DNA from: Rachicladosporium sp. CCFEE 5018
Lineage: Eukaryota > Ascomycota > Dothideomycetes > Cladosporiales > Cladosporiaceae
Direction of reading: 5' to 3'
Assembly (NCBI GenBank): GCA_002077045.2
Contig: KZ111141.1
Location: 2,700,001-2,712,501 of the forward strand
DNA length: 12,501 bases
The number at the start of each line of letters is the position of its first letter. Position 1 is the stretch's first letter. This document shows, in pieces, positions 1-6,830 of the stretch. The notes under the pieces are model-generated. The model worked only from the letters and a program-made list of their open reading frames with translations, was not told the DNA's origin and ran no database searches. A program made the translations under genes and the position numbers.

Positions 1-36
1 CGTTGTACAAGACTGAGTACTGATCGCGCATCCCAG

Positions 37-486
37 ATCATTTCCTTCCTCGGTGCCATCCACTGGGGTCTCGAATGGGCCGGCTACGGCGGCACACACG
101 GCTACCCACGCTACATGATCGGTGTTGCAGGTGCAGCCCTCGCCTGGCCGACGATTCTGCTCCCAGTTGAGTACGCGCTAATCAGTCAATTCTTGCTCTT
201 CAACTTCCTCTACTACACCGATTCTCGCGCCACCAAGCGCGGCTGGGCACCCGCCTGGTACGGTGTATACCGTTTTGTGCTCACTTTCGTGGTGGGTGCA
301 TCGATCGTGATCTCATTGATCGGTCGCGGCCAGATCTCGCACAAGATCACCAAGCTGCCAAGCGCCACCGACAGGATCAAGGCACTGCGTTCGTCGCAGG
401 ACGATGGCTTCGAGAGCGAGGAGGAAGCAAGGCGGAGATATCTGAAGAGTGATGAGGATGAGGAGGAGGAGGAGGATGATGACTGA
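37..486 (+). CDS. DUF3429 / TMEM69-like membrane protein, 3' portion (partial)
   Basis: This is the C-terminal exon of a gene that begins before the window. The frame reads from the left edge to a TGA at 484-486. It contains FLGAIHWGLEWAGYGG, then two hydrophobic stretches: WPTILLPVEYALISQFLLF, and VYRFVLTFVVGASIVISLIG followed by RGQI. These match the DUF3429 family, which includes human TMEM69 and fungal mitochondrial inner-membrane proteins of unknown biochemical function. The protein ends in an acidic tail of mixed Glu and Asp, encoded by a GAG/GAT run at about 459-483. The first 36 bases look like the 3' end of an intron: an ACTGAT branch-like site, then a CAG ending at base 36. The visible exon would then start in phase 0 at 37. 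Alternatively the exon continues to the left; the homology-like part starts at about base 37. Family assignment is fairly sure; the molecular function is not known. Confidence 0.8.
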   Translation: MISFLGAIHWGLEWAGYGGTHGYPRYMIGVAGAALAWPTILLPVEYALISQFLLFNFLYYTDSRATKRGWAPAWYGVYRFVLTFVVGASIVISLIGRGQISHKITKLPSATDRIKALRSSQDDGFESEEEARRRYLKSDEDEEEEEDDD

Positions 487-2297
487 GATCGCAAGGTTGT
501 AGCAGGCTGCTAGTGGCTGTGTAAATATGGAGTGCGAGTGTTGAGCGCCGGTGGGGGCGTGCATCGGATTACTGTACGGTACTTGTATGTACGTAAGCTG
601 ATCCCGAGGATTGCATGCTAGCAAGGCTCGACCTGTAGTCATTTACCCTCGTCGAAAGCTCGTCGTAGAGCCTCGGTTTCTACGTTCTGTGCGTTGAATG
701 AGCAAGTGAGGTCGAGGTATGCATCACGAGCCAAAAAGCTTGGCATTCATTCGAAGGGAAGCGGCGATGGCCAGAGACGTAGCATAACATCTTGAGGTCT
801 CACATGGCCGATGGGCGCGACTCGAAAACCACATCGCTCCTACAGCTTCGCTAAATCGATTATCGTGTCTTGACTCGGGAAGAACACCATACCCATGCAG
901 CCGGACGGCTGGAGATGCACGCACGGCTATATGACCTGTCACATTTCAATGTTTTCGGGGTCTTTGCTGGCCGTGTAGGCGGTAGACAGTACATGAGAAG
1001 AATGGAATTGTCATGTTTGACAGATCGCAAAACCTTGCCACGGTACTAGGATGTTGACTCGTCAGCCCTGGTCTCGGCTCGTGGCTCACGGCTTGAAGTT
1101 TCGCATCGGTATGATTGCCGGCAGCGCTAGCATTGTCTCAGTCGTCAAGCGAAGGATACTGTGCATCGCGAGACTGGGTGCCGATTTGGAAGGCTCGTCG
1201 TTGCCCGGACTTGACCGCGGTCTGAGTCTAGAGCCATTGCCGAGGCGAATCGATCGTGCTCAGGATCGTAACAAGATCGAGACGTTTGAAAGCGTAAACA
1301 GATGTTGGCGTCGCCACCGCTCTGCTGGAGAACTCGGTACGTGCACCCACCGTGGCTGTGCGCACATGCAGCCCTGAACGCGCACGGCCGGGGTATTGTG
1401 GACGCCATCACTAGCACGGTGATACAAACCTGATCGTCAGCAGCCGGGCTGGTCTGGCTGGACGCCGGCAAAATGACAGGATCCCCCACAGGGCCGATGC
1501 TCTACTCGACAACCAACCGGTGAGAAGTAGGTTTGATCATTGTCCTGCGGAGCTGGCCAGACTATCCTGATAGGACGGCGGCCAATGATCCCCAGACTCG
1601 TAAACCTGTGGCTCAAGATCCTTGAGGCAGTTTCCAGACGTTGCTGACCCGAGGCTCTGGCGCTAAATGGAAGATCCGATCGACGAGGGGAGTAACGACC
1701 ACTGACAGGCGGTCAAGCTAGTCTTATGCCGCGAATGACAGCCTAGGGGTGGCATGATCGCGTCGGGCTCGCTCCTTTTCGCCCTCAGATCGATCAAAAT
1801 CTCCGTACTCGCTGCTAGCGGGCATCACGGACTCGGCTCTTGTTGAATCTGATCTCCGGCACTTTCTTTAATCCAATCTGCAATGCCGATGATGCGTGCT
1901 AAACATGGCTGTGGACCCGACAGTGCGGTTTAGTCCTTCTCCCAAAGCCACCCTATTCATATTGTCTCAAATCGTCAGCGTGGTGCGATCGATTGCACAA
2001 CTCGATCACGGCGTCACATTGGACCACATCAGATTTACCCCGGCCGCCTCTGCGGCTGTCACTGCACACGAGGAGTACCATGTACGACCCTTGAGGTTTC
2101 AGAACTAGATAGCTAGGCTGTCCTGGATCTCTGCGGAGGTCAATCCTGGTCACTACCGCATTGTTCGCTATCGCACACTGCGAGGCATGCTATAGTCGAG
2201 TGGACATCAGTCCCTCGAATAACTCAGATTTCCTGATCGCTTTGTCTGGTGATTCACACTCGGATCCCTTCACGTTACTGGCACCACTCCAACCGCA
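487..2297. other. intergenic region, no convincing gene
   Basis: The stretch starts with the 3' flank of the DUF3429 gene, including an A/T-rich TGTAAATATG around 520 that could lie near the poly(A) site. No open frame here has a recognisable domain. The longest clean ATG frame (1051-1377, 108 codons) and a short one with a fair start context (1905-2108) show no familiar motif and no convincing intron signals. Base composition is balanced, without the strong TpA excess expected of repeat-induced point mutation. I saw no tRNA, rRNA or transposon terminal repeat. The 44 codons upstream of 2298 are open in that frame from 2253, but no earlier ATG is present. Confidence 0.5.
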
Positions 2298-2688
2298 ATG
2301 TGCGATTATACGCAGGTGGAGTATGCGTGCGGTCACCTTCGCTTCACTGTCCGCGCTTGGTAAGTCCGCTTTCGGTACTCATATCAACAGTCTGCTAAGT
2401 ATCGCACAGGTGTAAGACAAACAAGAGTAGACGTTCTCTCCACAAGAGAATTAGCTGACGCTTCACAGGCGTCAAATACCAAGAAACACATAAGCGCTGC
2501 GCGCCGAATGTTGTTGCCATCGAATGTCGGTTGACCGAGAAGTGTGGTCAGTGTTTCATGTCGTTGGAAGCTCAATTCGGCTCTGACACGACACAGGTGA
2601 CTGCAGGCAGTCGACCTCACCTCAATACACGATGACTCGGAAGACGAATACCACGACCTCGTCAGGAACGAGTACCACGTCGTCATGA
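2298..2688 (+). CDS. small Cys/His-rich fungal protein of unknown function, four exons
   Basis: The exons are 2298-2359, 2410-2411, 2469-2546 and 2597-2688, giving 234 nt (77 residues plus a TGA stop). Exon 1 encodes MCDYTQVEYACGH, then LRFTVRAW. Exon 3 encodes VKYQETHKRCAPNVV, then ECRLTEKC. Exon 4 opens with GDCR and ends in a Thr/Ser-rich tail. Cysteines fall at residues 2, 11, 22, 32, 41, 47 and 50, with His at 13 and 29. A CxH and a CGDC pair suggest a metal-binding or disulfide fold. From memory, short ascomycete hypothetical proteins share a pattern of MCxYTQxEYxCGH, then RAWC, YQETHKRC and CGDC; I know no function for them. Intron phases agree at every junction. Each intron has a good donor, branch and acceptor. 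The 2-nt exon 2 supplies the last base of a Trp codon and the first base of the conserved Cys codon. No signal peptide is visible, so the protein is probably intracellular. Confidence 0.68.
2360..2409 (+). other. spliceosomal intron 1 of the small Cys/His-rich gene (50 nt)
   Basis: The donor is GTAAGT, the branch-like site is TGCTAAGT about 17 nt before the end, and the acceptor is CACAG. The exon ends after TG of a Trp codon (phase 2). Confidence 0.65.
2410..2411 (+). other. predicted 2-nt micro-exon (GT)
   Basis: These two bases lie between two canonical introns. Including them turns TG + GT + GC into TGG TGC (Trp-Cys) and keeps the frame into VKYQETHKRC. Leaving them out reads TGG CGT and hits a TAA eight codons into exon 3. 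Keeping everything after intron 1 unspliced gives a short extension that stops at TGA in the second intron. Confidence 0.55.
2412..2468 (+). other. spliceosomal intron 2 of the small Cys/His-rich gene (57 nt)
   Basis: The donor is GTAAGA, the branch-like site is GCTGAC and the acceptor is TTCACAG. It starts two bases after the end of intron 1. Confidence 0.6.
2547..2596 (+). other. spliceosomal intron 3 of the small Cys/His-rich gene (50 nt)
   Basis: The donor is GTCAGT, the branch-like site is CTCTGAC and the acceptor is ACACAG. It splits a Gly codon in phase 1. Joining restores the Cys-Gly-Asp-Cys motif, which supports this acceptor over the AG at 2606 or 2610. Confidence 0.65.
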
Positions 2689-4040
2689 TTCTCGACGTGA
2701 TTTCGAAACGCCATCTAACGATACTGCGAATCGAGGTCGTGGAAGTCGATGACTGCAGACCAGGAGTTCCTTTAGATGCTGGGACCACAAAATTGCATCA
2801 TCTAGTTGGTAGTGAAACCCGCAGACTGCCACAGTGCGCTCAACGACCAACGCTTGTCGTATACATCCCACGGACACCAATGATGAAGTTCGAACTTTCT
2901 CGTGCCACGCGATCGGAACTTATATCGGGACTCTTGAGATTGAAGCAGATACCGTACACCGACGAGTCGGGTTAGCCGCCCCGACCCCAATCAATGCGGA
3001 GGTCGCACGGCCACAGGTTTCATCTGGTCAGGCTCGTGGTGCACAATGTGATTATGGGCACGAGCACAGTTCCCGGCCAGTTTGGGTGGGAGCACGATCT
3101 TTGGAAGGTGTACAAACCGGGGAGAGCTGCCTTAGGTGGCGCGACACACGATGCAGATGCGTCCGTGGTCGTAACCGCGGAACGCTAGAGCGGCTAACCG
3201 GTACCAACGACAACCCCCTAAGAAGCATCCACAGGATACCGATCTCATCCAAAACAATCAAAAGCCTTCGCAGAGAAGACCGCGTGACCAGCGACCTGCC
3301 CGCCACTGGTAACGAGGGTGCTGCACGCTAGCCGCCTTGCGAACCTATGTCGCGATGTGATCTCACCGAGCCCTGAGACTAGAATGCGATAGATCTGCAC
3401 AAGTGTCCCGGTACACAGGGACGGGTCTTGTCCATATTGCAGTACCGCGTTGCGTCGAAGACCAGGGCCGTTGTGCACATATGCAGCCTTCCATAGCGGC
3501 TAGACGCATAGGACTGAGGTCAGCAGACGGGGGCCACATAAGACAATGCAGGCGAATTGTGCCGTGTTGGCAGACGGCGACAAGGCTGAAGAGCCACAAT
3601 CAGACCTTCGCGAAGTAGTCAGCGAAGAAGGCTCACTGCTTCCAAGACCACAATCCAAACTTCAATGGGTTTCTCATCAGATCACGTATCCGCTTTGCCC
3701 ATCGTGCCTTAGTCAGCCCTATCTCTCACCTGCAGCCGCATAACAAACAATCAACATCACCGTCCCATTTCACATCCGACATCCGTTTTGTCTTGGTGTC
3801 TGACCTTACAACGACGCGTCAGATGATGACAGCGCCATCAGTCTCTTTGTTTGGCGCCATGGCCAGACTCGCGGCAGCTTCGATGGTCACTCTTCCCCTC
3901 CGCGAGAGTCATCGGGGAATGTCGGGCGCCGCGGCTCTGGATGCCTTCAAGGTAGGAACGTCACCCAATGACCATTAGTGTCGACTTTGACATTGCGTTT
4001 GCTGCTAAGACAGTAGTAAACCGTGCGAATGACCTGAGTA
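2689..4040. other. intergenic region upstream of the Nramp gene, no convincing gene
   Basis: Several frames are open for 60-165 codons, but none has a domain I recognise or a canonical GTAAGT/GTATGT donor with a matching branch point and acceptor. Two frames carry Cys/His clusters: CDYGHEH at 3047-3067 and CPYC at 3429-3440. They lie in different frames, and I could not join them with a phase-correct intron. No tRNA, repeat array or transposon end was seen. A possible untranslated intron is listed separately. Confidence 0.45.
3952..4013 (+). other. possible 5'-leader intron of the Nramp gene
   Basis: A GTAGGA donor-like site is followed 62 nt later by GCTGCTAAGACAG, which looks like a branch point and acceptor placed close together. 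The flanking sequence does not give a long joined reading frame, so any intron here would be in an untranslated leader. The signals are only moderately good. Confidence 0.22.
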
Positions 4041-4073
4041 CCTCTTTCTCACACTCGTTCTCTTCCTCTTCTG
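4041..4073 (+). promoter_or_regulatory. pyrimidine-rich block, likely core promoter / start-site region of the Nramp gene
   Basis: A C/T-rich tract with few purines lies about 140-170 bases before the ATG. Filamentous fungal genes often have CT-rich tracts at or just before their transcription starts. No ATG occurs between this block and 4212, so a transcript starting here has a clean leader. No GATA-type iron-response motif was recognised nearby. Confidence 0.35.
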
Positions 4074-4211
4074 TATCGCGTCGCGGCATCTCATACACTG
4101 CCTCGCTGTGATCTCATCGAACTGGAACACATCCCTTGCACCGCCATTTGCGCGTAGCAAGAACGACATACACGCCGACAACGAATATACGAAACGCCAG
4201 GAGACGGCGTC

Positions 4212-5984
4212 ATGAACTGCCCTAGCCGTACAGATCCAATACTTGGGGATGGCATGAATCAAAGTCCGTCGGCCATGGCTTCGGACCTCACAACACGGAG
4301 CGATTTCGGCCGGATAGCGAACGCTCGATCGCTGAGAAGTCATCGATTGGACGAGAAAGATCAGGATGCACCACGAGAGGATTCAGTCACACTGCGACCG
4401 CCTTCGCTGGCGGGCGAGAAGGGGGAGGGCGTGAGCGTGAGGCGCGATACTGGAAGATCCGGAGGCAGGGGCAGCACTTCGCCTTCTGTCAACGATATCG
4501 GACATCCCAAGCCTCTCACGCCACTCGACCACCTTCGCTCTTCTGCCCGCTCTCTCGCCCGCATCCTCACCAAATTCAGCAAATTCATCGGTCCCGGCTT
4601 CATGGTCTCAGTAGCCTACATCGACCCCGGGAACTACGCCACGGACGTCGCAGCCGGAGCGTCCTACCGCTTCCGCCTACTTTTTATGATCCTACTCTCA
4701 ACCCTCTTTGCAATCTTCCTGCAATCGCTCTGCATCAAACTCGGCTCAGTCACAGGAATGAATCTAGCCGAGATGATTAAAGCTCACTGTCCACCATGGC
4801 TGAACTACGTCCTCTACTTCTTCGCCGAGTCTGCGATCATCGCTACTGACATAGCAGAGGTAATAGGCACAGCCATCGCCCTAAACCTCCTACTCGAAAT
4901 TCCACTCGTAGCAGGCTGCGCAATCTCAATCGTAGACGTCCTCTTCATCCTGCTCTTCTACCGCCCCACAACTGGCTCCTTACGTGGTCTCCGCGCCTTC
5001 GAATTCTTTGTCATGCTCCTAGTCCTCGGCGTCGTAATCTGCTTCTGCTTCCAGCTCTCCATGATCGACCGCTCGACGACCTCGGCACGCGAGGTCTTCG
5101 CCGGGTATCTCCCCTCCAAAGCGTTAGTCGAGAGCAAGGGGCTGTACCAAGCCTGCGGAATCTTGGGCGCGACAGTAATGCCGCACTCGCTCTATCTTGG
5201 CTCTGGCATCATACAGGCACGACTGAAGGACTTCGACCGCGTGCACATGCCACCGGTAGCCGCGCCGGACGCAGCACCAAACCACACCGAGACCGAAACC
5301 TCAACAAACTCAAACACCGACGAAGACGAACCCAAATACCGCCCCTCTTCAACAGCAATCCACAGCTGCCTAACCTACAGCATAGTCGAACTATCCCTCT
5401 GCCTCTTCACCTTCGCGCTCTTCGTAAACTCCGCCATCCTGATCGTAGCCGGCGCAGCGCTCTACAACACGCCCGGAGCAGAAGACGCAGATCTCTTTGG
5501 CATCCACGCGCTGCTCGCCTCGACCTTGGCGCCTGTGGCGGGCACGGTGTTCGCGTTGGCGTTACTGCTGAGCGGCACAAGCGCGGGGATTGTGTGCACG
5601 ATTGCGGGTCAGATGGTGAGTGAAGGGCAGTTGAATTTGAGGATTCGGCCCTGGCTGAGACGGCTGATGACGAGGTCGATTTCAATTGTGCCGTCTATCA
5701 TCATCGCTGGCGCGGTAGGAGGGAAGGGCCTCTCTGCGGCGCTTGAAGGGAGTCAGGTCGCGTTGTCGGTCATATTGCCTTTTGTCTCCGCCCCGGTGAT
5801 CTACTTCACATGCCGGAACAAGTTCATGAGCGTCGAAGTCAGGGAAGGCGAGAACGGCGAAGTGGGCGGATTGGTGAGAATGCGGAATCATTGGTTCGTA
5901 GCGGTATTGGGCGTGGTGATCTGGTTGGTCGTGGTGATCATGAATGTAGCGTTGCTTGTGCTTGTGGGACTGGGTGTTGAGTAG
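4212..5984 (+). CDS. Nramp-family divalent metal ion transporter (SMF/DMT1-type)
   Basis: A complete, intron-free frame encodes 590 residues. It belongs to the Nramp family, proton-coupled importers of Mn2+, Fe2+ and related ions; yeast members are Smf1-3. Residues 1 to about 120 form a polar, basic, probably disordered cytosolic tail. TM1 carries the metal-binding motif DPGN at 138-141, and TM6 carries AxxMPH with Ala320, Met323 and His325. These match the residues that coordinate metal in bacterial Nramp structures, so the pump looks functional. At least ten further hydrophobic segments follow, ending with WFVAVLGVVIWLVVVIMNVA near the C-terminus. A polar insert rich in Thr, Asn and Asp/Glu sits between TM6 and TM7 at about residues 340-380. 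The first ATG after an upstream in-frame stop (TAG at 4155) is used; in-frame ATGs at 4254 and 4275 are alternatives, and the last has a strong GCCATGG context. Cell location (plasma membrane or vesicle) cannot be told from sequence alone. Confidence 0.93.
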   Translation: MNCPSRTDPILGDGMNQSPSAMASDLTTRSDFGRIANARSLRSHRLDEKDQDAPREDSVTLRPPSLAGEKGEGVSVRRDTGRSGGRGSTSPSVNDIGHPKPLTPLDHLRSSARSLARILTKFSKFIGPGFMVSVAYIDPGNYATDVAAGASYRFRLLFMILLSTLFAIFLQSLCIKLGSVTGMNLAEMIKAHCPPWLNYVLYFFAESAIIATDIAEVIGTAIALNLLLEIPLVAGCAISIVDVLFILLFYRPTTGSLRGLRAFEFFVMLLVLGVVICFCFQLSMIDRSTTSAREVFAGYLPSKALVESKGLYQACGILGATVMPHSLYLGSGIIQARLKDFDRVHMPPVAAPDAAPNHTETETSTNSNTDEDEPKYRPSSTAIHSCLTYSIVELSLCLFTFALFVNSAILIVAGAALYNTPGAEDADLFGIHALLASTLAPVAGTVFALALLLSGTSAGIVCTIAGQMVSEGQLNLRIRPWLRRLMTRSISIVPSIIIAGAVGGKGLSAALEGSQVALSVILPFVSAPVIYFTCRNKFMSVEVREGENGEVGGLVRMRNHWFVAVLGVVIWLVVVIMNVALLVLVGLGVE

Positions 5985-5999
5985 CTTCGCCCCCCACCC

Positions 6000-6013
6000 A
6001 ATAGAAAATAATA
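6000..6013 (+). terminator. possible poly(A) signal of the Nramp gene
   Basis: An A-rich AATAGAAAATAATA lies 16 bases after the stop codon and contains AAATAA, similar to the loose AAUAAA-type signals of fungi. It is very close to the stop, so a more distal site is also possible. Confidence 0.25.
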
Positions 6014-6220
6014 TCCACTTCGCGTACTACCAGTCAGGTAGGCTACTACCAGCTCCGCGCTTCCAATGGCTTGAAGATGAGGAGGGTATTCTACTATGGT
6101 TCTCACCATGAGTCGTTGTCCGCCCGTAGTGTTGGTGAGAGCGCCAGACGCTGACGATACACCGAGAGATCTCGTGACCCTTGTGGACTTAGATGTCACC
6201 TACACAGGGTAGCTCTTGTC

Positions 6221-6376
6221 ATGGCGCGCTCGATAGGTGCGTTGGTAAGGAGCTCGCTGTTTCGAGGGCTCAAGACCTCTGGGAGAGCAGAGCTGCTAGG
6301 TAGTAATGCTCGAGAAATCGTCACGCACGAGATACAAGGTCCCGACGAAGACACTGACAGTGACGAAGGTAGGTAA
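6221..6376 (+). CDS. possible small ORF of 51 codons, unknown
   Basis: The frame starts MARSIGALVRSSLFRGLKTS, a basic stretch free of acidic residues that resembles a mitochondrial targeting sequence. It ends in an acidic Asp/Glu/Ser run before TAA. The donor-like GTAGGTAAG at 6369-6377 overlaps the last codons, so the frame could instead be a first exon. The two acceptors I tried (AAG near 6462, CAG near 6484) give only a few more codons. I recognise no family. It may be a chance ORF in the convergent gap. Confidence 0.22.
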   Translation: MARSIGALVRSSLFRGLKTSGRAELLGSNAREIVTHEIQGPDEDTDSDEGR

Positions 6377-6830
6377 GGTAGATCTTTCAATTCATCACAC
6401 GTTGCCTCCGTTCTTCAACAAATCTCGAAGCTATCTGGTAGCTAGCTGATCGTCTTCGCAAGAGTCCTCGCCCAACTCTGTCCAGGGGTGTTCATGAACT
6501 AAGGTCCCTCTGTCATCTCATATCATCGTTCATGCATGTCCTTCGCGTCTCTCAAGCAATGTCTGTCCGCCCGTCTCGCGTGCCAATGTCGTTCACCGTT
6601 CCACGCTTCATGAAATGCGCCGACGGTTCACAGCTCACCTCACACAGCAGTGAATGCATTGCCAAGCCTCAAGAGTGCCACGGCCCTTGCTTGGCTTTCA
6701 ACCAGGACTGCCATCTGCCGCGATTCTTCATCGTCGTGGCGTGACGACCGAGCAGCCGCCTGACTGCGTGAGCCATGAAGTCTTTCCTTGCTCATAAGCA
6801 TCCCATCAATCCACTCCTCCAAGCGCTGCA

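Larger units (their letters stand above)
5985..6830. other. convergent intergenic region between the Nramp gene and CDC24
   Basis: This stretch holds the 3' flanks of two tail-to-tail genes. The right-hand 400 bases are the probable 3' untranslated region of CDC24. Short ORFs occur on both strands; the only one with a protein-like look is listed separately (6221-6376). A + strand frame at 6532-6744 has several cysteines but an unremarkable start context and no recognisable family. Confidence 0.45.

Noticed and set aside
2360..2468. Single 109-nt intron instead of two introns with a micro-exon
   Set aside because: Joining 2359 directly to 2469 shifts the frame and stops within eight codons, destroying the conserved Cys/His pattern; two internal canonical splice-site sets are also present.
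2886..2895. AGTTCGAACT resembling a tRNA B box
   Set aside because: It is a simple palindrome; no A box, acceptor stem or cloverleaf can be formed around it.
2685..2975. Separate 96-codon gene starting at 2685
   Set aside because: Its ATG overlaps the stop of the small Cys-rich gene and it has no own promoter signs; it is better viewed as a possible alternative end of that gene or chance.
1359..3488. Similar short segments GCACATGCAGCC (about 1362-1373) and GCACATATGCAGCC (about 3475-3488)
   Set aside because: The match is too short and the flanks do not align, so it is not a supported repeat.
3793..3978. Short frame starting near SDLTT, similar to SDLTT in the Nramp N-terminus
   Set aside because: It starts with TTG, the match is only five residues, and it ends in a stop without a usable splice to the Nramp frame.
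487..4040. A RIP-mutated transposon remnant
   Set aside because: The gene-poor stretch is not AT-rich, shows no strong TpA excess and contains no transposase, integrase or reverse-transcriptase motif.
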